Below are positions 1 to 9,135 of a stretch of DNA of 64,000 bases, piece by piece. Source of the DNA: Marinobacter fonticola (GTDB lineage: Bacteria > Pseudomonadota > Gammaproteobacteria > Pseudomonadales > Oleiphilaceae); the NCBI RefSeq assembly GCF_008122265.1, contig NZ_CP043042.1, positions 2,232,001 through 2,296,000 of the forward strand, given 5' to 3'. Positions within the stretch are counted from its first letter, which is position 1. Every line of letters begins with the position of its first letter. A program made the translations under genes and the position numbers. The notes beneath the pieces were generated by a model, which was given only the letters and a program-made list of their open reading frames with translations, was not told the origin of the DNA and made no database searches.

Positions 1-1
1 G

Positions 2-1084
2 GGCTGTCGCTACGGCGCTAAAAATACCCTCGACCAGAATTACCTCTACCTGGCCGAACGCCGGGGCGCCGAGGTGCGCGCGGAAACCCAAGTCGTGGAC
101 GTCAAACCCCTCGGGCAGACCGACGGCGCGGATGGCTACGAAATTACTACGGTGCCAACCTTTGCCAGAGGCAAGAAATCCCGGGATCGTATTACGGCCC
201 GCAGCGTGGTGTTCTCTGCTTCTTCGCTGGGAACCCAGAGCCTGCTGTTCCACCTGCGCGACAACGGCTCCCTGCCCAATATTTCCGACGACCTGGGAAA
301 GCGGGTGCGCACCAACTCCGAATCCATCCTCGGCGTGCGCTATCCCGGCTGTAAAGAGGATCTGTCCAAGGGCATCGCAATCGGCTCGGGCATCCACATC
401 GACCCGCACACCCATATCGAGGCGGTGCGGTATCCGGATGGCTCCAACTTATTGAGCAGCCTGCTCACAGTGTTAACGGGCGGCCGTCCCGGACCAGTGA
501 GGATGCTGCATTGGCTGGCCGCAGTGGCCAAGCTGCTGGTTAAGCGCCCGGTCGCCGGGTTTCGCAGTCTGCTGCCCTGGCGATTCTCCCGTGAAACGGT
601 GATCTTCCTGGTGATGCAGACCATTGAAGGACATATCGACATGCGCTGGACGCGACCCTGGTACTGGCCGTTTTCCAAGACGCTGACCAGCCACGGCAAT
701 CCCATTCCGAGCTTTATTCCCGAAGCGAATGCGTTTACCGAAAAGGCCGCCCGGGCGACGGGCGGTGTCGGCTTGAGTTCCTTCTCGGAGATTGCCTTTA
801 ACGTACCGATGACCGCTCACTGTATGGGCGGCTGCGCGATGTCCGACACTCCGGCGACCGGCGTCATCGACGGCCAGAATCGGGTGTTCAATTACCAGAA
901 CCTGTATGTCATCGACGGCTCGATGCTGTCGGCCAACCTGGGCGTCAATCCCAGCCTGACGATAACCGCTCTGGCCGAACGGGCGATGAGCTTCATCCCA
1001 GCCAAAAAGCCCCAGCCGTTGCAGACAGAAACCCAGACAGTGGCGGCTGTCGCGGCGAAGGGAGAATCCGGGGCCATTACATAA
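2..1084 (+). CDS. GMC-family FAD oxidoreductase, C-terminal part (cut by window start)
   Basis: The reading frame is open from base 2, so the N-terminal FAD-binding domain lies outside the window; about 360 residues remain. The C-terminal substrate/catalytic domain is recognisable from HCMGGCAMSD (the GMC His region with a small Gly-rich turn), then YVIDGSMLSANLGVNPSLT followed by TALAERAM, the usual GMC C-terminal signature with the Asn before Pro-Ser. This pattern is closest to cholesterol-oxidase-like and long-chain alcohol GMC enzymes. Substrate cannot be told from this fragment. Part of the 3' end is echoed in a decayed fragment near 3518-3580. An IS3 remnant follows directly. Confidence 0.85.
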   Translation, partial: GCRYGAKNTLDQNYLYLAERRGAEVRAETQVVDVKPLGQTDGADGYEITTVPTFARGKKSRDRITARSVVFSASSLGTQSLLFHLRDNGSLPNISDDLGKRVRTNSESILGVRYPGCKEDLSKGIAIGSGIHIDPHTHIEAVRYPDGSNLLSSLLTVLTGGRPGPVRMLHWLAAVAKLLVKRPVAGFRSLLPWRFSRETVIFLVMQTIEGHIDMRWTRPWYWPFSKTLTSHGNPIPSFIPEANAFTEKAARATGGVGLSSFSEIAFNVPMTAHCMGGCAMSDTPATGVIDGQNRVFNYQNLYVIDGSMLSANLGVNPSLTITALAERAMSFIPAKKPQPLQTETQTVAAVAAKGESGAIT

Positions 1085-1092
1085 ATTGATTG

Positions 1093-1361
1093 GAACGGCG
1101 TGGATACGCCGCGGCTTTTTCTAAGATATCCCGCTCTTCCGCTGCCCGCTTCAGCTCCTTCTGGAGCCTTCAAATCTCCGCTTGAGCATCCGACAGCTCG
1201 CGATGCTCACGAGAATCTGGACCAAATTTCTTGATCCAGGCGTACAGGTTGTGGGTTGTGATATCGAGCCGTTTAGCCACGTCGGCAACCGAGTGACCAC
1301 GGTCTAACACCTGCTTGACGGCTTCAATCTTGAATTCTTCGGGATAGCGCTTCGCGCTCAT
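1093..1361 (-). pseudogene. IS3-family transposase OrfA remnant
   Basis: Starts at an ATG at 1361 and encodes the HTH half of an IS3-type OrfA (SAKRYPEEFKIEAVKQ, then YAWIKKFG). Residue 64 is a TGA stop (1170-1172) where homologues have Arg (CGA); reading on gives RLQKELKRAAEERDIL, the normal OrfA leucine-zipper end, after which homology stops abruptly near 1093. No OrfB is present. It is therefore a nonsense-mutated, truncated IS scrap that cannot transpose. Confidence 0.8.
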
Positions 1362-1679
1362 CTGAACACCTCTCTTGCAGTCAGTTTATCTAACTGAAAG
1401 GTATCTAGGAAACTGATGGCGACTCACAGGCCCACAATTATTCTGAGCGATGAGACCATATTGGCGGAAGGTGTATGGGGGGGCATAAGACTGGCTTTAC
1501 GCCCGCCGATCTAACTGGGCAAGTTCCACTGGGGCGAAACCTGTCGCTGAAAGCGTTTCCATCTAGCCGAAGAACAACTGGCAGCCTTGGCAACGACTGG
1601 GCACCGATGGCGTCATCTCGGGCTGTAACCACAAGTCGGTGATCGAGAACGTACTAGAATAGTGGATCGCGGAGCTCGG

Positions 1680-1723
1680 CTGCCTTTTGAATACTACCCC
1701 GAATGTCAGCCTTCAAAAGGCAG
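1680..1723. repeat. 12-bp perfect inverted repeat
   Basis: CTGCCTTTTGAA (1680-1691) and TTCAAAAGGCAG (1712-1723) are exact complements with a 20-base loop. It could be a hairpin or an old element end. No T-run follows, so a terminator role is not supported. Confidence 0.5.
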
Positions 1724-1822
1724 ACAAGCGTCTTGAGCTGTGTCAGATAACGGAGTTTACTACGACGACCAATCCTCATCAGCGTACTGGAGAGGATCTA
1801 CTCCAACCTATCTATTATTTGC

Positions 1823-1844
1823 GAGGGCTGCTTAAGCAGCCCTC
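1823..1844 (-). terminator. Hairpin just downstream of the DUF5666 gene
   Basis: A perfect 22-base palindrome (GAGGGCTGCTT and its complement) lies 14 bases past the stop codon of the minus-strand lipoprotein gene. The downstream U-run is poor (GCAAATAA), so it is only a plausible terminator. Confidence 0.45.
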
Positions 1845-1857
1845 AGCGTGGTTTTGG

Positions 1858-3243
1858 TTAATCCTCCTGTTCGACTGAGTCAGCCTGGAGTACGCCATCT
1901 GCCGTTAGTTTACCTTCGGCTTCTACTAGTTCTCCCTGTTGTGGGAAAGGGCCCTCGAAGCTAGTATTGGTATCAGTGGTTACAGTAATGCCGATGATCT
2001 TAAAGTTTGGCTCGGCGCTTTCCTCGACCGGGCCTTGGAGACTTGCAGTTGATTCTTCTTCGATGTCACGGCGCTCAATCGATGTAGCGACCAAAGAGCC
2101 ATCAGTAGCCTGGTAGGCATCTACCTCGACCCACTGGCCAGAGAGCAGCTTTTCCAGGTTCAGGAATTTGTCATTAAACGAGCTTTCGTCTTTAAAGAAA
2201 GTTCGGTCATTGACCTTGAACTCGCGGCCGAGCAGGCTGATGCTATTGGCACTGACTGCATCCAGTGAGGCCTCCACTTCGATCTGACTCTCTTGCTCGA
2301 ACGAAACCTCTTCAGCGACCAGAACGCCGCTGGCGTCGACCTGGCCTTCTACCTCGATGCGTACGTCATTGGCAAGGCCGATGGCCGAACCGCCATCAAA
2401 TTCGGTGCCAGCATCGACCCGCACTGCTTGGCCGTTGACCGCGAAGCCATCGGAGCTAAAGTCGGTGATGATGCCTGAGATCTCAAGCTCTTCGCCTTCT
2501 TCGACATCCACACCTTCCTCTTCAGCTTCGATCTTCTCAGCGATAAGAACACCGTTTTGCAAAGGCTGACTGGTCTTGACCTCCACGAAGAGCCCCTCAG
2601 CGAGCGCAGCAATATCGTCAAGCACTGCGCCGGTGTAGCTCACCGTCAATCCGCCCAGGAGGAAAGTTTCTGCGGCAGTATCAAGACCAGAAATGCGGCC
2701 TTTGGTTTCGAAATCAGTACTGTCGCTCTTCTCGACAAGGCTTGCACGGATGTTGCCAGTGCTGTCGAAGAAACCGCTCACCTCGACCACTGTGTCGGCG
2801 ATTAGGGTATCAAAGGTAATGCCATCGAAAACCGTATCAGCACTGACAATGACTGTTTGCCCAAGCACCACAAACTGCTTGTTAGTCGGATCAACGCTGC
2901 TGACTGGCCCTTCGAGATCATCATCGAAACTGAGACTGACCGCCGTTCCGGTGCCATCGCCGTTGGACTGGCCTTTAACGCGGACGATCATGCCGACTTT
3001 GAGGTCGGCTTCCGTGATACTGACGCCGTCAGAAGTTACGCTAGCCCCCTCAACGTCGTAGTGCACGCCGTTGACGATAACTGAGCCGAAGCCGCTGATG
3101 CGCCCCATGGTGGTCTTGTTTGTGGTCGTCGAGCTACTGTCAGTGCTGCTGTCAGTGCTTCCATCGCTGCCACCACCACCGCCACAGGCAGAGAGGAGTG
3201 TGCCGAGCACTGCGACGCTCAGCAGCGTCTTGGAAAACGTCAT
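1858..3243 (-). CDS. DUF5666-repeat lipoprotein
   Basis: 461 residues from the ATG at 3243, chosen because AAGGAG stands 7 bases upstream; the frame extends further to 3300 without a ribosome site. A lipoprotein signal (SVAVLGTLLSAC) is followed by a Gly-rich and Ser/Thr/Asp-rich linker. The rest is a string of about five beta-rich DUF5666-type units of roughly 70-80 residues, each with a pattern like GxxVRVKGQ ... VSG or VEVxGxF and DGxLxAxxVE. The protein is acidic, as expected of an exported protein in a marine organism. Function unknown; likely anchored in the outer membrane facing the periplasm or exterior. Confidence 0.8.
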   Translation of the reverse strand: MTFSKTLLSVAVLGTLLSACGGGGGSDGSTDSSTDSSSTTTNKTTMGRISGFGSVIVNGVHYDVEGASVTSDGVSITEADLKVGMIVRVKGQSNGDGTGTAVSLSFDDDLEGPVSSVDPTNKQFVVLGQTVIVSADTVFDGITFDTLIADTVVEVSGFFDSTGNIRASLVEKSDSTDFETKGRISGLDTAAETFLLGGLTVSYTGAVLDDIAALAEGLFVEVKTSQPLQNGVLIAEKIEAEEEGVDVEEGEELEISGIITDFSSDGFAVNGQAVRVDAGTEFDGGSAIGLANDVRIEVEGQVDASGVLVAEEVSFEQESQIEVEASLDAVSANSISLLGREFKVNDRTFFKDESSFNDKFLNLEKLLSGQWVEVDAYQATDGSLVATSIERRDIEEESTASLQGPVEESAEPNFKIIGITVTTDTNTSFEGPFPQQGELVEAEGKLTADGVLQADSVEQED

Positions 3244-3659
3244 AAGGAATCTCCTTGGGTCTAGGGACGGCAACGCCGTAAAATCACCTATAATTACCAC
3301 CCAATCCTGCAGCCTGTCTTACATGATTCTGTGGTTAATTGTGTATGCATGTAGCAAACTGTTACCTACCGACTCTCAGCCTCAGCCCACGGTTTCGAAC
3401 TCACGGAAAGTTGCGGTACGGCCATCAGGACTTTTTTGTACACCACGCATTTACGGCAAATTCACGCCGGAGATGTAAGTGGGCTTTATCCCGGCAAACA
3501 GCAACTGGCTCAAGGGTGGCTGCGCGATGTCCGACTCCCCGGCGACAGTGGCGGCTGTCGCTACGAAGTGGGAATCCAGGAGCCGTTGCAGAAATTCGCT
3601 GGAACGGCTCGGAAAGGCGACCGGTATGAACGGGTGTCGCTACGAAGCAGAACTCGAGT
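3244..3659. other. Intergenic stretch with promoter region and a gene remnant
   Basis: The first part holds the promoter of the DUF5666 gene. No intact gene is present; the only recognisable content is the GMC fragment at 3518-3580. Confidence 0.5.
3518..3580 (+). pseudogene. Decayed fragment of a GMC oxidoreductase 3' end
   Basis: Bases 3518-3546 match 830-858 of the upstream GMC gene (18 identical bases at the start), encoding the GGCAMSD motif. Bases 3545-3579 match 1036-1070, near the 3' end of the same gene, with another exact 18-base stretch. The two pieces are fused, so about 180 bp between them was lost. It is a deletion remnant of a paralogous copy, not a functional gene. Confidence 0.55.
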
Positions 3660-4577
3660 TTAATTGCCGGCCAGCAAAGCCATAAATAGATCCCTCGCCC
3701 GGTTCGCCCGGCCATGGGCTCTGGTGATGGCCGTGACCTCAAGGGCGTAATGCTTGGTGTCCGGGATCAGAGCCCGCAAATCCCCCGCTTCGACTTGACG
3801 TTCCACGTAGCTTTCCGGCATAAAACCGATATAGGCGCCCGAGAGGATCATCGCCAGCCGCGCTTCGTAAAAGTAAGAGATGGCAGCTTTGTTCATGTCA
3901 GCCAGTTGCGCGCCCACGTCCGGGCTGGTGTGGATACCAGCGTGAACAACCTTGCTGCGTAGCACCTGATCACGTAGCTCGGCGGACTGTTTCGCCCCAA
4001 ACAGGGGATGTGAGCGGCTGCAGTAGAGGTGACACGGGTCCACATATAACGTGCTGTACTTGAGGCCCGACAGCTGGCGATGGTAGGGAATCAAGCCGAT
4101 GTCCGCTTCGCCGTTCAAAATCATGCGCTCAATATCGTTGAGAGCTTTTACATCGAGCAGCACGTTGACGTCCGGTGCCGCCCGGGTGAACTGGGCGATC
4201 GCTTCTGGCAGGCGCGACTGAGGATCCATACAAATGGCGTCGCTGGCAATTACGCGCAGTTCCCCGGTCAGCGACACGTGCAGTGCGTTGACCCCGGAGC
4301 GGAAGCTTTCCAGCGCCGAGAATAGCGCCTTCATCAACTCGTAGACTTCGACGCCCTCACCCGTCAGCGAGAAACCGCCCCGCCCTCGCCAGCACAGCTT
4401 CAGGTCCAGCCGGTCCTCCAGGTTGGCAATATGGTTGCTGATGGTGGACCGGCCAATGCTCAGTTCGCTCTCCGCCGCCGAGAACCCGCCACATTCCACC
4501 ACCGCTTCAAACACTTTGAGCAGCCGAATCTCGTAATCGCCAACCTGACCAAGCGTGACCTTCAGGTCTTTCTTCAT
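3660..4577 (-). CDS. LysR-family transcriptional regulator
   Basis: 305 residues, the normal LysR length. Residues about 17-75 form the winged HTH (LLKVFEAVVECGGFSAAE, then STISNHIANLEDRL) and the remainder the two-lobed effector domain. It is divergent from gabD with a gap of about 110 bp, the standard layout for a LysR protein controlling the neighbouring catabolic operon. Its ligand is probably GABA, succinate semialdehyde or a related amine, but that is inferred from position only. Confidence 0.85.
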   Translation of the reverse strand: MKKDLKVTLGQVGDYEIRLLKVFEAVVECGGFSAAESELSIGRSTISNHIANLEDRLDLKLCWRGRGGFSLTGEGVEVYELMKALFSALESFRSGVNALHVSLTGELRVIASDAICMDPQSRLPEAIAQFTRAAPDVNVLLDVKALNDIERMILNGEADIGLIPYHRQLSGLKYSTLYVDPCHLYCSRSHPLFGAKQSAELRDQVLRSKVVHAGIHTSPDVGAQLADMNKAAISYFYEARLAMILSGAYIGFMPESYVERQVEAGDLRALIPDTKHYALEVTAITRAHGRANRARDLFMALLAGN

Positions 4578-4658
4578 TGTTTTATCGCTCTCAACGTAAA
4601 GGTGTAAACATCCTCATTTATCATACATTAGAGCCCCATTACCATCGTCCCTGAGCAA

Positions 4659-4673
4659 ATACCCCTTACCCCT
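4659..4673 (+). promoter_or_regulatory. Tandem TACCCCT heptamers upstream of gabD
   Basis: Two head-to-tail copies of TACCCCT (4660-4673) lie 15 bases before the gabD ATG. Similar TACCCC/GGGGTA elements stand upstream of puuB, puuA and the puuC-like gene, so this may be an operator shared by the polyamine genes. The protein that binds is not known. Confidence 0.4.
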
Positions 4674-4688
4674 CTGGTGGACGATGCT

Positions 4689-6152
4689 ATGACGCTGAAA
4701 CTGGATCACCCCGGTCTGTTCCGGGAACAGGCTTACATAAACGGACAATGGGTGGCCGCCGCCAAAGGCCATACCTTTCCGGTCTTCAATCCCAGTACCG
4801 GCGGTAAAGTCGCTGCAGTCCCGGACTTGGATGCCGACGACACACTCGCTGCCATCGACGCCGCCGAGACCGCGCTCAAGCCCTGGCAGGCGCTAACTGC
4901 CAAGCAGCGTGCTGCGTACCTACGCCAGTGGTTTGACCTGATTTTGGCAAATCAGGACGACCTCGCCCGAATCATGACCACCGAACAGGGCAAGCCGTTG
5001 GCCGAAGCGCGGGGCGAAGTTGCCTATGGCGCGTCCTTCGTCGAATGGTTTGCGGAGGAAGCGAAGCGCAGTTACGGCGACGTGATCCCCGCCCACGGCA
5101 CCGACAAGCGTTTGGTGACGATCAGGCAGCCTGTTGGCGTTGTCGCAGCCATCACGCCCTGGAACTTTCCCATTGCCATGATTACCCGCAAGGTGGCGCC
5201 GGCGCTGGCAGCCGGTTGTACCGTAGTGATCAAGCCTGGCGAAGACACTCCCCTGAGCGCTCTCGCTCTGGCAGAGCTGGCCCATCGGGCAGGTATTCCT
5301 GCCGGCGTGATCAATGTCGTTCCCACGCTGCAAGCGCCGGAGGTTGGGCGTGTACTTTGCGCGGATAGTCGCGTGCGCAAGCTGTCGTTCACCGGTTCGA
5401 CACCCGTGGGCAAGCTATTGATGCGCCAATGTGCAGACACGGTGAAGAAAGTCTCCCTCGAACTGGGCGGTAACGCGCCCTTCATCGTGTTCGACGACGC
5501 GGATGTGGATGCAGCCGTTGCCGGTCTGATGGCCTCCAAATTCCGTAACGCCGGACAAACCTGTGTGTGCACCAACCGTGTTCTGGTTCAGGACAGCATT
5601 CACGATGTCTTTGTGGACAAGCTCAATGCGGCAGTCCGCGAACTGAAAGCGGGCGACGGTTTCGGTGAAGGCGTGAGCATCGGCCCGCTGATCAATGATA
5701 AGGCGGTAAACAAGGTGCGTGACCTGGTCGACGACGCCCTAACCAGCGGCGCGCAGATTTGCCACCAAAATGTCGGTATGCCGGACAATCCCCACTTCTA
5801 TCCGCCGACCGTGGTGACCGGCGTAACACCCGCCATGCGCATCGCCCAAGAGGAAATCTTCGGGCCCGTAGCCACCGTCTTTCGCTTTACTGACGAAGCT
5901 GAAGCAGTGGCCCTGGCGAACGACACCCCGTTTGGTCTGGCCGCTTACTTCTACAGCCGCGACATCGGCCGGGTCTGGCGCGTGGCGGAAGCTCTGGAGT
6001 ACGGCATGGTCGGCATCAACGAAGGGTTGATCTCTACCGAGGTGGCGCCGTTCGGTGGCATCAAGGAATCCGGCCTCGGCCGTGAAGGCTCACGCTACGG
6101 CATCGATGACTTTGTCGAAATCAAATACCTCTGTATGGGCGGCATTCACTGA
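4689..6152 (+). CDS. gabD: Succinate-semialdehyde dehydrogenase (NAD(P)+)
   Basis: 487 residues of the aldehyde dehydrogenase superfamily. It oxidises succinate semialdehyde from GABA transamination to succinate. Catalytic Glu is seen in SLELGGNAPF (about residue 258) and catalytic Cys in NAGQTCVCTNR (about 292); ITPWNFP of the cofactor-binding fold and the C-terminal FGGIKESGLGREGS signature of the GabD group are present. The ATG at 4689 is preferred over the GTG at 4677 because GGTGG lies 8 bases ahead of it. gabT follows after 27 bp in the same direction. Confidence 0.92.
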   Translation: MTLKLDHPGLFREQAYINGQWVAAAKGHTFPVFNPSTGGKVAAVPDLDADDTLAAIDAAETALKPWQALTAKQRAAYLRQWFDLILANQDDLARIMTTEQGKPLAEARGEVAYGASFVEWFAEEAKRSYGDVIPAHGTDKRLVTIRQPVGVVAAITPWNFPIAMITRKVAPALAAGCTVVIKPGEDTPLSALALAELAHRAGIPAGVINVVPTLQAPEVGRVLCADSRVRKLSFTGSTPVGKLLMRQCADTVKKVSLELGGNAPFIVFDDADVDAAVAGLMASKFRNAGQTCVCTNRVLVQDSIHDVFVDKLNAAVRELKAGDGFGEGVSIGPLINDKAVNKVRDLVDDALTSGAQICHQNVGMPDNPHFYPPTVVTGVTPAMRIAQEEIFGPVATVFRFTDEAEAVALANDTPFGLAAYFYSRDIGRVWRVAEALEYGMVGINEGLISTEVAPFGGIKESGLGREGSRYGIDDFVEIKYLCMGGIH

Positions 6153-6179
6153 GCCCCGACGATCAAAGGAGAACCCGCT

Positions 6180-7457
6180 ATGTCCAATCAATCCCTTCAC
6201 GACCGCCGTGCCCAAGCCATGGCTCAAGGCCAGGGGGCGCTTCACCCGATCTATGTGGATAAGGCACGCAACGCTGAAATCTGGGATATCGAAGGTGCGC
6301 GCTATATCGATTTCGGCGCCGGAATCGCAGTGAACAACACCGGCCATAATCATCCTGTCGTCCAGGCTGCCGTGCAGGATCAAATAGAACGTTTCAGCCA
6401 TACCTGCCTGATGGTCACACCCTACGAATCCGCCGTGGCATTGGCCGAAAAGCTGAACCTGGCCGCGCCGGGCGACACGCCCAAGAAGAGCCTGTTCGTC
6501 ACCACCGGTGCCGAAGCGGTGGAGAACTGTGTCAAGATTGCACGCTCCTTTACCGGACGCTCCGGCGTGATTGCATTCAAGGGGGGCTTCCACGGTCGCA
6601 CTAACCTGACCATGGGCCTGACCGGCAAGATCAAACCCTACAAGGCCGGCTTCGGTCCGTTCCCAGGAGAGATCTACCATGCGCCCTACCCGAACGCCTA
6701 CCATGGGGTGTCGGAGGCCGACTCGCTGGCGGCACTGGACGACCTGTTTACCTGCGATATCGAGCCGGGTCGTGTGGCGGCCATCATCATCGAGCCGGTC
6801 CAAGGTGAAGGCGGTTTCTATGCCGCGCCGCCGGCCTTTGTACAGGCGCTGCGGCGCTTGTGTGATCAGCATGGCATCCTGCTGATCGCCGATGAAATCC
6901 AGACCGGGTTCGCCCGCACCGGCCGACTGTTCGCCACCGAATATTCCGGCATCGAACCGGACCTGATGACCATGGCCAAGGGGATCGCCGGGGGCTTTCC
7001 GATTTCTGCGGTGGTGGGCAAGGCACATATTATGGATCATCCGGGTCCCGGCGCTTTGGGCGGCACCTATGGCGGCTCGCCCCTCGGTTGCGCTGCGGCA
7101 CTGGCCGTGCTGGATGTCATTGAAGCAGAGAACCTGTGCGAGCGCGCCCAACAGGTCGGCGAACACATGGTCAGTCGCCTGAAGCGGCTACAGACCCGGT
7201 TCCCGCAACGCATTGGCGAGGTCCGTAACCTGGGCGCCATGATTGCCATGGAGTTGGTGGTGGACGGCGATGCCAACAAACCCGATGCGGAGCTGACCAA
7301 AGCGCTGATCGACGAGGCCCGCCACCACGGACTCATTCTGCTGTCCTGCGGCATTCGCGGTAATGTCGTCCGCTTCCTGCCGGCCCTGACCATCAGCGAC
7401 GAACTCATCGCCGAGGGCATGGACCGTCTTGATGAGGCCTTTGCCGCTCTAAGCTGA
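6180..7457 (+). CDS. gabT: 4-aminobutyrate aminotransferase (PLP, class III)
   Basis: 425 residues, full length. It moves the amino group of GABA to 2-oxoglutarate, giving succinate semialdehyde for GabD. Class III features are visible: TGAEAVENCVKIAR, GFHGRT, DEIQTGFARTG with the PLP-contacting Asp, and the Schiff-base Lys at about 267 in TMAKGIAGGFP. A good AAGGAG ribosome site stands 8 bases before the ATG. Second gene of the gabD-gabT operon. Confidence 0.93.
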   Translation: MSNQSLHDRRAQAMAQGQGALHPIYVDKARNAEIWDIEGARYIDFGAGIAVNNTGHNHPVVQAAVQDQIERFSHTCLMVTPYESAVALAEKLNLAAPGDTPKKSLFVTTGAEAVENCVKIARSFTGRSGVIAFKGGFHGRTNLTMGLTGKIKPYKAGFGPFPGEIYHAPYPNAYHGVSEADSLAALDDLFTCDIEPGRVAAIIIEPVQGEGGFYAAPPAFVQALRRLCDQHGILLIADEIQTGFARTGRLFATEYSGIEPDLMTMAKGIAGGFPISAVVGKAHIMDHPGPGALGGTYGGSPLGCAAALAVLDVIEAENLCERAQQVGEHMVSRLKRLQTRFPQRIGEVRNLGAMIAMELVVDGDANKPDAELTKALIDEARHHGLILLSCGIRGNVVRFLPALTISDELIAEGMDRLDEAFAALS

Positions 7458-7606
7458 TACCGATAGTCCGGCGCTTTGGCGCCGGCGTCTTTACTCTTTG
7501 GCGCTCCCCTTCCTGCCACTGCCCTTAACTCATTATTCGATCGCGCGCCCCCGGGTTCAGCCGTGTACTCGTAGCCGTCCCACGCTATTGAGCCTCGCTC
7601 CAAAAA

Positions 7607-7626
7607 ATATACCCCGAGGGGTATAT
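7607..7626. promoter_or_regulatory. ATATACCCC-GA-GGGGTATAT operator-like dyad upstream of puuB
   Basis: Nine-base perfect arms around a 2-base centre, about 100 bp before the puuB start, inside a 271-bp spacer with no gene. This is the most symmetrical member of the TACCCC/GGGGTA set seen in front of the polyamine genes. Confidence 0.5.
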
Positions 7627-7728
7627 CACGGGATTGTCACTTCTCCGTAACGTTATAGCCAAGCCAACACTGAACCGGTAACGAACGATAAGCCGGTCAA
7701 GATATAACGATGTTTCGGGAGCAACACC

Positions 7729-9012
7729 GTGCTAACAACGTCCCACACCAATTCCTATTACGCGGCATCGGCGAACGACAAGACCATTCGCCCGACCCTG
7801 AAGGGGCATGTGACGGCGGATATCTGCATCGTCGGCGCCGGGTTTACCGGCATGTCCACGGCCCTTCATATGGCCGAGAAGGGCTACAAGGTGGTTGTGC
7901 TCGAGGGCAGCCGTATCGGCTTCGGCGCATCCGGCCGTAACGGCGGGCAGATCGTCAACAGCTATAGCCGCGATATTGACTTCATCGAACGGCACTACGG
8001 CGAGAAAGTGGGCGCCGAGATGGGCCAGATGGCCTTTGAGGGCGGCCGTATTATCCGTCGCTTTGTCCAGCAATACGGTATCCAGTGCGATCTGAAGGAT
8101 GGCGGCCTATTCGCGGCCTGCAACGGCAAACAGTTCGATGAGCTGGTGGCCAAGAAAAACCTCTGGGAAGCCCACGGCCATCAGCAGCTGGAGCTACTCG
8201 ACAAACAGGCCATCCAGCAATACGTCGGCTCCGAGCGCTACACCGGCGGCCTGCTCGACCACAGCGGCGGCCATTTCCATCCGCTGAATCTGGTATTGGG
8301 CGAAGCGGCGGCGGTTGAATCCCTGGGTGGCGTCATCTACGAGAACTCGCCGGCGCTACGCATCCGGGAAGGCGACAAGGCGGTGGTTCACACCGGGGAC
8401 GGCTGCGTGGAGGCCGATTACGTACTTGTCGCCGGCAATGCCTACCTCAATGGCCTGCTGCCGAAGCTCGAGTCCAAGGCGATGCCCTGCGGCACCCAGA
8501 TCATCACCACCGAGCCACTTCCGGAGGAGGTCCAGCGCCGGCTGCTGCCCAGGGACAATTGCGTCGAGGACTGCAATTACCTCCTCGACTATTTCCGCCT
8601 GTCCGGCGATGGCCGGCTGATCTACGGCGGCGGCGTGACCTACGGCGCCCGGGAGCCGGAAAAGGTGGAAGCCCTGATCGTGCCCAAGTTGCTCAAGACC
8701 TTTCCGGAGCTGAAAGGCGTAAAGGTGGATTACGCCTGGACCGGCAACTTCCTGTTGACGCTGATGCGCCTGCCCCAGTTTGGCCGTATCGGCGGCAACG
8801 TCTATTACGCGCAAGGTTATAGCGGCCACGGCATCACCTGCACCCACTTGGCGGGCAAGGTGATCAGCGACGCTATCCAGGGCCAGGCAGAGCGCTTCGA
8901 TATCTTTTCGAACCTGCCCCAGTACCCGTTCCCCGGCGGCCGGATGTTCCGCATTCCGCTCACCGCCATGGGGGCCTGGTACTACAACCTGCGCGACCAA
9001 CTCGGCATTTGA
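7729..9012 (+). CDS. puuB: FAD-dependent amine oxidase, gamma-glutamylputrescine oxidase type
   Basis: 427 residues of the DAO/glycine-oxidase fold. The N-terminal dinucleotide-binding site is IVGAGFTGMSTALHMAEKG (about residues 34-52), followed by GFGASGRNGGQ, typical of PuuB/OrdL proteins; the C-terminal FAD contact is GYSGHGITCTHLAGK. It would oxidise gamma-glutamylputrescine to the aldehyde with release of ammonia and H2O2. The start is a GTG preceded by GGGAG. Its place between gabT and the antiporter, with puuA and puuC homologues nearby, supports the assignment over a generic amino-acid oxidase. Confidence 0.8.
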   Translation: MLTTSHTNSYYAASANDKTIRPTLKGHVTADICIVGAGFTGMSTALHMAEKGYKVVVLEGSRIGFGASGRNGGQIVNSYSRDIDFIERHYGEKVGAEMGQMAFEGGRIIRRFVQQYGIQCDLKDGGLFAACNGKQFDELVAKKNLWEAHGHQQLELLDKQAIQQYVGSERYTGGLLDHSGGHFHPLNLVLGEAAAVESLGGVIYENSPALRIREGDKAVVHTGDGCVEADYVLVAGNAYLNGLLPKLESKAMPCGTQIITTEPLPEEVQRRLLPRDNCVEDCNYLLDYFRLSGDGRLIYGGGVTYGAREPEKVEALIVPKLLKTFPELKGVKVDYAWTGNFLLTLMRLPQFGRIGGNVYYAQGYSGHGITCTHLAGKVISDAIQGQAERFDIFSNLPQYPFPGGRMFRIPLTAMGAWYYNLRDQLGI

Positions 9013-9135
9013 TTTCTTCCGCTGAAAACAAGAATAGCGTCGTTTAATAGCGACCCGGCGAAATCACAATGCCCCGCATGCCGCGGTGACGGCTCTCACT
9101 GCGGTTCAATAAAAATTCAAGAGACGGGTAACAAG

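Larger units (their letters stand above)
1362..1857. other. Intergenic stretch without a recognisable gene
   Basis: About 500 bp between the IS3 remnant and the lipoprotein gene. The short open frames here have no family features. It may include the outer end of the former insertion sequence, but I could not define its terminal repeat. Two inverted repeats are listed separately. Confidence 0.5.

Noticed and set aside
3479..3685. Small intact protein-coding gene
   Set aside because: Its recognisable part is a fused fragment of a GMC oxidoreductase; the remainder has no features.
6090..7166. 358-codon open frame opposite gabT
   Set aside because: Shadow frame of high-G+C coding sequence; gabT has all expected active-site motifs.
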